The translations under genes and the position numbers were made by a program. The notes under the pieces were generated by a model. The model searched no databases. It saw only the letters and a list, made by a program, of their open reading frames with translations, and was not told the origin of the DNA. 64,000 nt of DNA from Parabacteroides gordonii MS-1 = DSM 23371 (GTDB lineage Bacteria > Bacteroidota > Bacteroidia > Bacteroidales > Tannerellaceae), in assembly GCF_000969825.1 (NCBI RefSeq), contig NZ_KQ033919.1, positions 1,960,173 through 2,024,172 of the forward strand, in the 5' to 3' direction. This document shows positions 36,616 to 44,195 of the stretch, piece after piece. The stretch's first letter is position 1; the number at the start of each line of letters is the position of its first letter.

Positions 36616-37470
36616 ATGAACGCAAATATACCCAAGGAGCTACCCAAACTGGACATACCCGAAGACTGGATCGTAGGGATGGATATCAGCCGGGAAATAC
36701 TGAATATGTACACCAATTTTCCCTGCCGACTGAAGGCCGGTATCTTCGTGCTTTGCATGGGGGGAGAGATCGAGGCTTCGATCGATATGACCCAATATAA
36801 GGTAAAAGAGAACGATTTCGTGACAATCATCCCCGGCAGTATCCTTCAGATACACAAGGTAGAAGGCGATCTGAAGATCTTTTTCCTGGGATATTCCTCG
36901 CAGTTTATCACGGAAGCAAACGTGATCAAGCCGACGCTCGATATCTTCTATACAATAAAGGCCACGCCTGTCGTCCCGCTGAAAGCGGAAGTCGCCGCCA
37001 TCATACAGGATCATCTGGCCTTGCTTGCTAAAACGTACCTTACCTTTTACGGGAAAATAAGTAAAGAGGTAATCAAACACATACTTTTCACACTGGTTTA
37101 CGGACTGGGGGAATTGTACAAAGACATCCGGACGATAAAAACCGTACAGGGCAAAAGCGAAAAGATTGCGCACGACTTCACACAGTTGGTCATGCAATAT
37201 TACAGCCAGGAACGGAATGTGGCCTTCTATGCCGATAAACTGGGTATTACACAGGCACATCTGAGCACCACGATACGGCAGGTCACAGGGAAAACATGTA
37301 TGGATATCATTGCGTCGATGGTCATTATGGATGCAAAGGCGCAATTGAAATCGACGGATGTTTCGGTACAAAACATCGCCTATTCGCTCAACTTCACCAA
37401 TATGTCTTTCTTCGGCAAATACTTTAAACGACATGTCGGCATGGGGCCGCAGGAATACCGGAATAGCTAA
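36616..37470 (+). CDS. AraC-family transcriptional regulator
   Basis: A 284-residue regulator. The N-terminal part (about 1-170) looks like a small-ligand cupin domain (NDFVTIIPGSILQIHKVEGDLKIFFLGY). The C-terminal 95 residues are a double helix-turn-helix: FYADKLGITQAHLSTTIRQVTGK for the first, and VQNIAYSLNFTNMSFFGKYFKRHVG for the second with the usual closing GMGPQEYR. It is divergently transcribed from the DUF4493/PCMD lipoprotein operon across 283 bases, so it may control that operon. The inducing signal is unknown. The large open frame on the opposite strand is a shadow. Confidence 0.9.
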   Translation: MNANIPKELPKLDIPEDWIVGMDISREILNMYTNFPCRLKAGIFVLCMGGEIEASIDMTQYKVKENDFVTIIPGSILQIHKVEGDLKIFFLGYSSQFITEANVIKPTLDIFYTIKATPVVPLKAEVAAIIQDHLALLAKTYLTFYGKISKEVIKHILFTLVYGLGELYKDIRTIKTVQGKSEKIAHDFTQLVMQYYSQERNVAFYADKLGITQAHLSTTIRQVTGKTCMDIIASMVIMDAKAQLKSTDVSVQNIAYSLNFTNMSFFGKYFKRHVGMGPQEYRNS

Positions 37471-37511
37471 GTTCTGCAAGAACTCAGGTACATAATCGCT
37501 TTTCCAAGAAA

Positions 37512-37578
37512 AGTGCGTTCATGCCTTCATATGCCTCATATTCAACTAATACAAAGCAATTTGCAATATGAACGCACT
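37512..37578. repeat. Long-range inverted repeat between convergent genes
   Basis: AGTGCGTTCAT (37512-37522) and ATGAACGCACT (37568-37578) are perfect 11-bp complements 45 bases apart. They lie between the stop of the AraC-type gene and the stop of the HU-like gene, so they could form a bidirectional terminator-like structure, although the loop is long. Confidence 0.55.
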
Positions 37579-37617
37579 CCATGACCGCATTCATACCGGC
37601 CTTCATTCCGCCTTCAT
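37523..37617 (-). repeat. Three GCCTTCAT 8-mers at the left edge of the HU/VirE unit
   Basis: Exact GCCTTCAT occurs at 37523-37530, 37599-37606 and 37610-37617. Read on the minus strand this is ATGAAGGC, the same 8-mer that occurs twice on the plus strand past the VirE-like gene. They follow the HU-like gene on its own strand. Confidence 0.55.
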
Positions 37618-37625
37618 CGAAAAGA

Positions 37626-38276
37626 CTAATCCGTGGTGATATTCGAGTCGATGATCAGGCTACCCGGCTCCGGTTCGTCGTTCCCGGCAGGGCGGGTATA
37701 GATCGCTATATGGCGGGTGCCGGTCTCCTCGAGCGTGCCATTCTCTACAAACCCGGCCAGGTCTTTCCGTGCCGCATAATCCGAGCAGCCGTTCAATCCG
37801 CGATATTTCATAACGGTGATATACGGGTGGCGATCCATATACCATTGCAACCGGCGGTATTTCTCATCGTCGTTGAAAGTACGCAACTTTTCTTCTTTCA
37901 AACGGGTAAGCGGCATTGTCTTCAGCCTGTCTTTCAACGTCTGGCTGCACCTGAAGTTTACGTTCTTGAAATGCACCGACTCGCTTCGCAACTCCTTCTT
38001 GTCCATCACCGGGCGCGACTGAAGCGAGACGCTGAAAAAGCCCAGCCCTTCGATCTCGACATTATTTCCCGAACGCAGATTTTCCGCCACCAGATCCGTT
38101 ATCAGTCGAAGTGCACCCGCAATATCGGCCTCCGAGTAAGTAGACCGCTCTTTGCCGTATCGCATCAACTCTCTAATATTGTATGTATTATGAGGAATCA
38201 GACGGGGATGCAACGGCATCTCATCGTTCTCGCCTTTGGGGTTGGGGTTTCGCTCCATTCTGTAATTAGCTTCCAT
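37626..38276 (-). CDS. HU-like DNA-binding protein (HU-HIG type)
   Basis: A 216-residue protein longer than classical HU. The N-terminal NYRMERNPNPKGENDEM and LHPRLIPHNTYNIRELM, then VAENLRSGNNVEIEGLGFFSVSL, match the HU-related HIG proteins of Bacteroidales. The C-terminal about 65 residues (MDRHPYITVMKYRGL, SDYAARKDLAGFVENGTL) look like a winged-helix add-on. The first ATG is preferred because the short N-terminal segment is conserved in the family. It is divergent from the VirE-like ATPase gene across 319 bases, a pairing common in this order. It probably binds or bends DNA near its own locus. Confidence 0.82.
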   Translation of the reverse strand: MEANYRMERNPNPKGENDEMPLHPRLIPHNTYNIRELMRYGKERSTYSEADIAGALRLITDLVAENLRSGNNVEIEGLGFFSVSLQSRPVMDKKELRSESVHFKNVNFRCSQTLKDRLKTMPLTRLKEEKLRTFNDDEKYRRLQWYMDRHPYITVMKYRGLNGCSDYAARKDLAGFVENGTLEETGTRHIAIYTRPAGNDEPEPGSLIIDSNITTD

Positions 38277-38341
38277 ATAGTATTCAATTATAGGTTAATA
38301 TACTAGTGCTTATTGTTTTTGTCCCTACTTAGTAATCTTTT

Positions 38342-38429
38342 GACAATTGTCGAAAGATTGTTTGCCTATTGCCGAAAGATTATTCGACAGCTGGCAAAAG
38401 ATCTTATTACAATTGGCGGAAGAATAAGA
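38342..38429. repeat. Four tandem imperfect 22-bp repeats
   Basis: Units start at 38342, 38364, 38386 and 38408, each 22 bases. The shared pattern is approximately RCAATTGNCGAAAGATTRTT, with cores GTCGAAAGATT, GCCGAAAGATT, GGCAAAAGATC and GGCGGAAGAAT. One unit per two helical turns puts all copies on one face of the DNA, as expected for stacked binding sites. Confidence 0.65.
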
Positions 38430-38559
38430 AGTCGGCATCTAAGATATAAAATATAACGAACAAAACCATAAGATACAACGACTTATTTATTAGTAGCGGA
38501 CAGAGCAAAAACCGGATAACTATCGGTCGGAGTGTTCTTTAAACCGGATATCACGGTTG

Positions 38560-38567
38560 TATATTTG
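38560..38567 (+). promoter_or_regulatory. -7 promoter box of the VirE-like gene
   Basis: TATATTTG matches TAnnTTTG exactly, 28 bases before the ATG at 38596. TTTA at 38538-38541, one base off TTTG, is 18 bases upstream. Confidence 0.5.
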
Positions 38568-38595
38568 CTGACAGAAACATCAAAAATCAATCAAT

Positions 38596-40665
38596 ATGGA
38601 AGCAACTATTTACAATAGCACGAACAAAAAGATGAAAAAGATTGCGTTGGCAACCTTACTGGAAGAGATGCGGACAGCGCAAAAACAAATTCCGGTAACG
38701 GCATTTCGCGAAATGCTGGATTATTGCATGCCGGAGAGCCGGCCGGCCGAAGTGGAGAAGTTACCGGTGACTGTTTTCAGCGGAGTTTACAGCCGGTCGT
38801 CGGGCAGCCCCGTCCTAAAGCGGTATACCGGTATCATCCTGGTAGAAATCAATCGGCTTGCCAACCGCTCCGAAGCGGAGAAAATTCGGGGAAAAGCGGC
38901 GGAAATTCTCCAAACTTTGGCGGCCTTTGTCGGTTCGAGCGGTAGAAGCGTAAAGATACTGACGCACTTTACGCTACCGGACGGTTCATTGCCGGACGAA
39001 GAACGGCAGATCAGGCTGTTTCACGCGCATGCCTATCGCCGGGCGGTCATCTTCTACGGGGAACAATTACAGCAGCCGGTCACGCCGACCAGTGCTTCGC
39101 CGTCGAAAGGGGTTCGTTACACGTTCGATCCCGGACTTTATTATAATCCCGACGCGATCGCGATCCGTATGCCCCAACCGCAACAGGAACCGGATGAAAT
39201 TCAGGCAGAAAACAGGACGAAAGAAAAGAAAGAGCCGCTTCTCCACCTGATGCCGGGTTACGAACGTTACCAGGTCATCGCCCGATTGTATAACGTAGCA
39301 CTGAAAAAGACACTGGCAACGACGCCGGTTCCCCAAGCGGAAGCCGATAAGCAGGCGTTTCTGGTGAACCTGGCCGAACATTGTTTCCGTAACGAGGTAC
39401 CGGAAGAGGATGCCGTACGCTGGACATTGCTACATACGGGTTTCCGCAAGTTCGAGCCGGAACTGCGGGAAACGATACATACCTGTTACCTGGTGGAGAA
39501 GAATTTCGGCGGCAAGCCGGAGCTTTCGTCCGGACAGGTATTGATGGCGCAGCTGGATGATTTTATGTCGCGCCGCTATGAATTCCGGCGTAACAAACTG
39601 AGAGGTGATATGGAATACCGGGAGCAGTGCTCCTTTTGCTTCCGTTTCCGCCCGGTGACGGACGAGGTGATCAACACGATCAGCATAGAGGCACAGAAAG
39701 AGGGGATCGAGCTATGGGACAGGGATGTGAAACGTTTTATCTTTTCCACGGCAACGCCTTCTTATGATCCGCTGGATACTTATCTCGGAAATCTGCCGGC
39801 CTGGGACGGAAAAGACCGGATACGCAGCCTGGCCGACTCGTTACTGGTGGAAAACGGGATGTGGCGCGACCGTTTTTATATCTGGTTCCTGGGAGTGGTT
39901 GCCCAATGGCGGCAGATGGACAGGATGCATGCCAACAGTGTAGTTCCGCTTATCGTGGGGCCGCAGGGATGTGGCAAGTCCACCTGGTGCCGATCGCTCC
40001 TACCGCCGGAGTTGCGGGAGTATTATGCCGAAAGTCTCGATTTCAGCAGTCGGCGGGAAGCGGAAATGGCGTTGGGGCGTTTTGCGTTGATCAACCTGGA
40101 TGAGTTCGATTCGATCAGTTCCAGGCAGCAAGCTTTCCTGAAACATTTATTGCAGAAGCCGGAAGTGAAGATCAGGCAGCCGTACGGACAGAGTATTCAC
40201 AGTCGACAACGGTATGGCTCGTTCATGGCGACCTGCAACAACCTCGACCTGCTGGCCGACCCGACAGGTAGCCGCCGTTTCCTTTGTATCGAGCTGAACG
40301 GGCAGATCGATAACAGCCGGACAATCTGTTACGAGCAATTGTATGCACAGGCACTGGATGCGCTGAAGCGTGGCGAACGGTATTGGTTCACGCATGAGGA
40401 AGAGGTCGCTATCATGCAGGACAACAGAAGATTTCAGCAATGCCCGGCGGAAGAGCAGTTGCTCCTTCAATATTACCGGAAAGCGGAATCGGGAGAGGAA
40501 GGCCTTTGGCTGTCGGCCACCGAGATGCTGCTGGATATGCAAAAACGTAGCGGCGTGCATCTAAGCAGAACCAATATGAACACCTTCGCCCGCGTCCTCA
40601 TAAAGAACGAAATAGCGAAAAGACATACGATGCGGGGCAATCTCTGGCATGTAATAAAAGTTTGA
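38596..40665 (+). CDS. VirE-like P-loop ATPase with BT4734-type N-terminal domain
   Basis: A 689-residue protein. The N-terminal about 170 residues (VEKLPVTVFSGVYSR, KRYTGIILVEINRL) match the BT4734-like domain, related to primase-type folds. A helical middle (YERYQVIARLYNVAL) follows. The C-terminal third is a VirE-type superfamily 3 helicase-like ATPase with Walker A VGPQGCGKST at about 454-463, Walker B INLDEFD near 499 and ATCNNLDLLADPTGSRRF as the sensor region. Such proteins recur in Bacteroidales next to HU-like genes and often near surface polysaccharide or mobile loci. Action on DNA is likely; biological role is not established. Confidence 0.85.
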   Translation: MEATIYNSTNKKMKKIALATLLEEMRTAQKQIPVTAFREMLDYCMPESRPAEVEKLPVTVFSGVYSRSSGSPVLKRYTGIILVEINRLANRSEAEKIRGKAAEILQTLAAFVGSSGRSVKILTHFTLPDGSLPDEERQIRLFHAHAYRRAVIFYGEQLQQPVTPTSASPSKGVRYTFDPGLYYNPDAIAIRMPQPQQEPDEIQAENRTKEKKEPLLHLMPGYERYQVIARLYNVALKKTLATTPVPQAEADKQAFLVNLAEHCFRNEVPEEDAVRWTLLHTGFRKFEPELRETIHTCYLVEKNFGGKPELSSGQVLMAQLDDFMSRRYEFRRNKLRGDMEYREQCSFCFRFRPVTDEVINTISIEAQKEGIELWDRDVKRFIFSTATPSYDPLDTYLGNLPAWDGKDRIRSLADSLLVENGMWRDRFYIWFLGVVAQWRQMDRMHANSVVPLIVGPQGCGKSTWCRSLLPPELREYYAESLDFSSRREAEMALGRFALINLDEFDSISSRQQAFLKHLLQKPEVKIRQPYGQSIHSRQRYGSFMATCNNLDLLADPTGSRRFLCIELNGQIDNSRTICYEQLYAQALDALKRGERYWFTHEEEVAIMQDNRRFQQCPAEEQLLLQYYRKAESGEEGLWLSATEMLLDMQKRSGVHLSRTNMNTFARVLIKNEIAKRHTMRGNLWHVIKV

Positions 40666-40675
40666 TGAAGCCCCT

Positions 40676-40757
40676 ATGAAGGCCCCATGAACCCGGAATG
40701 AAAACCGGGTTCATGGGCTATTCCTTATTAATTAAAAGCTAGAAGAGAGATGAAGGC
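40676..40757 (+). repeat. Two ATGAAGGC 8-mers at the right edge of the HU/VirE unit
   Basis: Exact ATGAAGGC is at 40676-40683 and 40750-40757, with a near copy ATGAAGCC overlapping the VirE-like stop region at 40665-40672. They are in the opposite orientation to the three copies at 37523-37617. Confidence 0.5.
40684..40717 (+). terminator. Strong hairpin after the VirE-like gene
   Basis: CCCATGAACCCGG (40684-40696) and CCGGGTTCATGGG (40705-40717) are perfect 13-bp complements with an 8-base loop. The following bases (CTATTCCTTATT) are T-rich but not a clean T tract. It lies 18 bases past the VirE-like stop codon. Confidence 0.65.
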
Positions 40758-40783
40758 ACTGAAGGCTGAAAGGTTATGTGCTA

Positions 40784-41098
40784 TCAGGGAATAGGCTTCA
40801 AATCAACCGTTAGCCCTAATGCATTCGCAATATGCAAAAAGCTGGATAGTTGCATATCCGTTTCACCTTTCTCGATTTTTGCAATATAAGCACGTTCTTT
40901 TCCTATGCGTTCCGCCAGCTGTTTCTGAGTCAAATTCAATTCCTTCCGACGATCGCGAAGTATCTCGCCATAATACCAGGCTAAGGCCTTTGCCTGAAAA
41001 GCTTCACGCTCCGGAGTGCCGTATTCACCATACTCTTCTACCAGCCTTTTAGTAAAGCTCAACAGCTTGGTTTTATTTTCTACTATTATATCTCCCAT
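40784..41098 (-). CDS. HigA-type antitoxin, XRE helix-turn-helix
   Basis: A 104-residue protein. The C-terminal half is a helix-turn-helix: RRKELNLTQKQLAERIG and KERAYIAKIEKGETDMQLSSFLHIANALG. The N-terminal half is a helical segment as in HigA-type antitoxins. It would bind its own promoter and the toxin. Its start overlaps the end of the upstream toxin-like frame by 13 bases, the usual toxin-then-antitoxin order for HigBA. The partner frame is short, so the antitoxin may now stand alone or regulate without a functional toxin. Confidence 0.82.
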   Translation of the reverse strand: MGDIIVENKTKLLSFTKRLVEEYGEYGTPEREAFQAKALAWYYGEILRDRRKELNLTQKQLAERIGKERAYIAKIEKGETDMQLSSFLHIANALGLTVDLKPIP

Positions 41099-41271
41099 AA
41101 GTTATATTTATCAATAAGTTTCAATGCTTTCTTTATTTGCTTTTCATAGTCCTTGGTTGACTTTTTCAGGAAACCATTCAAAAGAACAACTTTGGTTGAG
41201 AGGATAACATTCCTATCGTCTACTGTAAACAGTATTGTCCGATATTCATTATTGCCTATCGAAATCCGCAT
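41086..41271 (-). pseudogene. Truncated HigB/Gp49-family toxin remnant
   Basis: About 62 codons encode only the C-terminal half of a RelE/Gp49-like toxin: YEMRISIGNNEYRTILF, then KVVLLNGFLKKSTKDY, which in full-length members follows about 50 more N-terminal residues. Upstream in the same frame there is a TAG three codons before the TTG at 41280, and only about 50 bases separate it from the yifB stop, so the missing half is not encoded here. An in-frame ATG is at 41271. It is probably a broken toxin beside an intact antitoxin. A short functional form is possible but less likely. Confidence 0.65.
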
Positions 41272-41277
41272 TTCATA

Positions 41278-41285
41278 CAAAGGTA
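41278..41285 (-). promoter_or_regulatory. -7 promoter box overlapping the start of the toxin remnant
   Basis: TACCTTTG on the minus strand is an exact TAnnTTTG match. A transcript from it would begin close to the in-frame ATG at 41271, giving almost no leader for the remnant, but would serve the antitoxin gene well. Confidence 0.45.
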
Positions 41286-41329
41286 ACTAATTAATTACAT
41301 TTCACCCAATAAAAACAACTCTATTTTTC

Positions 41330-42868
41330 CTACAATCCCCAGCTCTCCCTATCCAGATTACGGTAATTGATAGCCTCGGCCAGGTGGCGGGCTTCTATCT
41401 TTTCAGAGCCGTCGAGGTCGGCGATGGTACGGGAAACTTTGAGGATACGGTCGTAGGCACGGGCGGAAAGGCTCAGGCGTTGCATGGCTGTTTTGAGAAG
41501 AGCCAGCCCGGCAGCATCGGGGACAGCATATGTATGAAGAAGTTGAGTGCTCATCTGGGCATTACAATAGATACCTTCGTGACCGGCAAAACGTTTTTCC
41601 TGGACGGAGCGAGCTTTGATCACCCGCTCACGGACATCGGCACTCGACTCGGAAGGACGTTGTTCGGAGATCTTTTCGAAAGGAACAGGCACGATCTCCA
41701 CCTGTATATCTATCCGATCCAGCAACGGCCCCGAAACACGGTTCATATACTTCTGCACCGCACCCGGTGGACAAAGACAGGGACGGTCGGGATGGTTGTA
41801 ATATCCGCAGGGACAGGGATTCATGGAAGCAACCAGCATAAAGCTGGCCGGATAATCGACCGAGAAACGGGCACGGGAAACCGTTATCTTCCGGTCTTCC
41901 AACGGCTGACGCATCACTTCAAGGACACTCCGGTTGAACTCCGGCAATTCATCCAGGAAAAGCACACCGTTATGCGCCAGGCTCACCTCTCCCGGTTGCG
42001 GATAAGCACCGCCACCTACCATCGCCACATTCGAAATGGTATGATGCGGGGAACGGAACGGCCGTTGCACCATCAGGGATGTCTCCACCCCTATTTTCCC
42101 GGCAACGGAATGGATCTTTGTCGTTTCGAGCGATTCGTGCAAAGTGAACGGGGGAAGGATTGTAGGCAGGCGTTTCGCCAACATCGACTTACCGCTCCCC
42201 GGCGGGCCGATCATGATCAGGTTATGACCGCCTGCCGCAGCTACTTCCAAGGCACGTTTCACATTCTCCTGTCCACGTACATCGGAAAAGTCGAATTCGA
42301 ACTGTTGCTGACGGGCGTAAAACTCTTCCCGCGTATTGACAACGGTAGGTTGCAGGTCGCGTCTGCCGGCAATAAACTCGATCACTTCTTTGATATTCTC
42401 CGCACCATACACATCCAGGTCATTCACGACAGCCGCTTCACGGGCGTTCTGCTTCGGAAGGATAAATCCCTTAAAACCCTCCTCCCGTGCTTTGATCGCT
42501 ATCGGAAGGACTCCTTTTACCGGTTGCAGACTACCATCCAGCGACAGTTCCCCCATCAGCAGAAAACGATCCAGACGCGACGCATCCAGCTCTTCGGCAG
42601 CGGCCAGTATACCGATAGCCAGCGGCAGGTCGTACGACGAACCTTCCTTCCGGATATCGGCAGGTGCCATATTAATAACGAGACGGTTGCGGGGGAATTT
42701 ATACCCGCTCACCTGAAGTGCGGAAATGATACGTTCGTGACTTTCGCGTACAGCGACATCGGGAAGGCCTACCAGAAAGAACTGGATGCCTTTTGTACAA
42801 TTCACCTCAATGGTTACGATGGTTGCAGAAATGCCCTGCACGGCAGCAGCGTAAGATTTTACTAACAT
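41330..42868 (-). CDS. YifB/ComM-family Mg-chelatase-like AAA ATPase
   Basis: A 512-residue protein of normal family length. The N-terminal domain (QGISATIVTIEVNCTKG, GLPDVAVRESHERI) resembles a Lon-protease-like fold. The AAA part has Walker A GPPGSGKSMLAKRL near residue 219, Walker B VLFLDELPEF, and the cysteine-rich insertion NPCPCGYY with RPCLCPP. ComM of this family is a branch-migration helicase used in natural transformation; in Bacteroidales the role is presumed similar but untested. A 493-codon open frame on the other strand is a shadow. Confidence 0.93.
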   Translation of the reverse strand: MLVKSYAAAVQGISATIVTIEVNCTKGIQFFLVGLPDVAVRESHERIISALQVSGYKFPRNRLVINMAPADIRKEGSSYDLPLAIGILAAAEELDASRLDRFLLMGELSLDGSLQPVKGVLPIAIKAREEGFKGFILPKQNAREAAVVNDLDVYGAENIKEVIEFIAGRRDLQPTVVNTREEFYARQQQFEFDFSDVRGQENVKRALEVAAAGGHNLIMIGPPGSGKSMLAKRLPTILPPFTLHESLETTKIHSVAGKIGVETSLMVQRPFRSPHHTISNVAMVGGGAYPQPGEVSLAHNGVLFLDELPEFNRSVLEVMRQPLEDRKITVSRARFSVDYPASFMLVASMNPCPCGYYNHPDRPCLCPPGAVQKYMNRVSGPLLDRIDIQVEIVPVPFEKISEQRPSESSADVRERVIKARSVQEKRFAGHEGIYCNAQMSTQLLHTYAVPDAAGLALLKTAMQRLSLSARAYDRILKVSRTIADLDGSEKIEARHLAEAINYRNLDRESWGL

Positions 42869-42911
42869 AATTAAAAGGTTTTTGGTTGAAAGTTTATAAT
42901 TCGTTATCTCA

Positions 42912-44012
42912 TCATTCTACCAGTTTTTCGAGTGTTTGTTCGATTTCCAGGCCGTTGTCCGTTTTCATGATGATCTTACCATCCTCATCGATCAGGAAAC
43001 AGCGCGGAAGCGCATTTACATTATACAGGTCGACCAGCATAGTAGCCTGACCGGCCGAGTCGGTCACCAGGTTCCAGTCGATACTGTCTTTAGCCAACAA
43101 CTTACGGACTTCCTTCGGATCATCATCCAGACTGACCAGTAACATTTCGACCTTGTCTTTCGGATATTTCATAGCGACCTTATCCAAAAGCAGATCTTCC
43201 GTCTGGCACATATCGCACCACGGAGCTGTAAAAGCCAGCAATAAATAACGTTTGGGGAAAGAATCCAGGCTTACGGTATGCCCGTAGATATTCTTCACAT
43301 TAAATCCCGGAGCTTCAGCCCCCAGCGAAGTACGCTGCGCCTTGGCACTATACTCCTGCAATTTACGGATCAGGTAGAAATCCTTCAGCTTCGGACTCAG
43401 CACCGCCAAGAGTTCGTCCATCTTGCGGGTATCGTCCGGATTCATAAAGAAATACTGCAAAAGGACAGCCGAAGCCTCTTCATCCGGATGCTCCTGGATA
43501 TAGGCCTGAGCACGCTCACTCAGCGAATGGGTTACATTCGTCAGGCGGGAAGGAATATCCGTCTCCTCTATTGTATTGGTATGATTACTCTTATTATTCA
43601 GGATATTGATCAAATCAGCCTGTTCCTTCAGCAAGGGGTTGACGCCTTTACGGAAAACCGTCAACTGGTCGTTAATACGTCCGCCTTTTACCTGCAACAG
43701 AGCCGGATAAAGGGCATCACCCGTTATCGTCACTTTCTCGCCCGGTATCAGGTAAGCCGTTGCCCAGCGCTTTTTATGATCAAAGAAGATAGTTACCGTA
43801 TTGAAGTCGCCTTCACTCCGTTTGATAGAGAACTGTCCGGGTTTTTCGCAGGTGATGGTATCGACTACTTTATAACTGTCATTCTCAAAAACGGCATATA
43901 GCGTCTCATCTTCCAGATTAGACAATTTGCCTTCAATCCGGTAAGGGACGTCCCCGCCGCATGACGACAAGAACAATACGACTCCGAAAAACAGTAATAA
44001 ACGTTTAATCAT
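42912..44012 (-). CDS. Thioredoxin-fold lipoprotein (TlpA/ResA-like with DUF4369-type N-terminus)
   Basis: A 366-residue lipoprotein with lipobox LFLSSC (Cys18). The N-terminal about 120 residues (YRIEGKLSNLEDETLYAVF) match the DUF4369 beta-domain often fused to such proteins. A helical linker follows. The C-terminal thioredoxin-like domain has the redox motif WCDMC near residues 265-269, then VEMLLVSLDDD and the cis-proline region NALPRCFLID. It is expected in the periplasm, handling disulfide reduction. It follows yifB by its own 43-base spacer region and may be separately transcribed. Confidence 0.86.
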   Translation of the reverse strand: MIKRLLLFFGVVLFLSSCGGDVPYRIEGKLSNLEDETLYAVFENDSYKVVDTITCEKPGQFSIKRSEGDFNTVTIFFDHKKRWATAYLIPGEKVTITGDALYPALLQVKGGRINDQLTVFRKGVNPLLKEQADLINILNNKSNHTNTIEETDIPSRLTNVTHSLSERAQAYIQEHPDEEASAVLLQYFFMNPDDTRKMDELLAVLSPKLKDFYLIRKLQEYSAKAQRTSLGAEAPGFNVKNIYGHTVSLDSFPKRYLLLAFTAPWCDMCQTEDLLLDKVAMKYPKDKVEMLLVSLDDDPKEVRKLLAKDSIDWNLVTDSAGQATMLVDLYNVNALPRCFLIDEDGKIIMKTDNGLEIEQTLEKLVE

Positions 44013-44110
44013 TATACCTTAAAACCCCACATTAACAGATAATATGCGGTAAAGATAGCAATAGAAATTAAAATACGCTAACAATTATAATAAAATTCAT
44101 TCAAATATAT

Positions 44111-44141
44111 AAAAAAAAGCGTAGAACATGATGTTCTACGC
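44111..44141 (-). terminator. Rho-independent terminator of pckA
   Basis: On the minus strand GCGTAGAAC and GTTCTACGC (44119-44141, loop of 5) form a 9-bp stem that is followed by eight T residues (44118 down to 44111). It is 55 bases past the pckA stop. Confidence 0.88.
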
Positions 44142-44195
44142 TTTTCAATAGCTTTATTCTTAACCTTTGATAAAAACTTATCTCCGGTAGGGAAA

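Larger units (their letters stand above)
38277..38595. other. 319-base divergent intergenic region between HU-like and VirE-like genes
   Basis: No gene is supported. It contains four tandem imperfect 22-bp repeats and, toward the plus-strand gene, a -7 box. It should hold promoters for both genes; I see no clear -7 box for the HU-like gene. Confidence 0.6.

Noticed and set aside
36640-37479. A 279-codon open frame on the minus strand across the AraC-type gene
   Set aside because: The plus strand encodes a complete AraC-family protein with its own -7 box; the antisense product shows no domain.
38342-38429. CRISPR-like array
   Set aside because: The 22-bp units are directly abutting without spacers and are imperfect, and no cas gene is near.
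41384-42865. A 493-codon open frame on the plus strand across the YifB/ComM gene
   Set aside because: The opposite strand encodes a full-length, motif-complete YifB protein. The plus-strand product has no recognisable domain and arises from the G+C-rich coding pattern.
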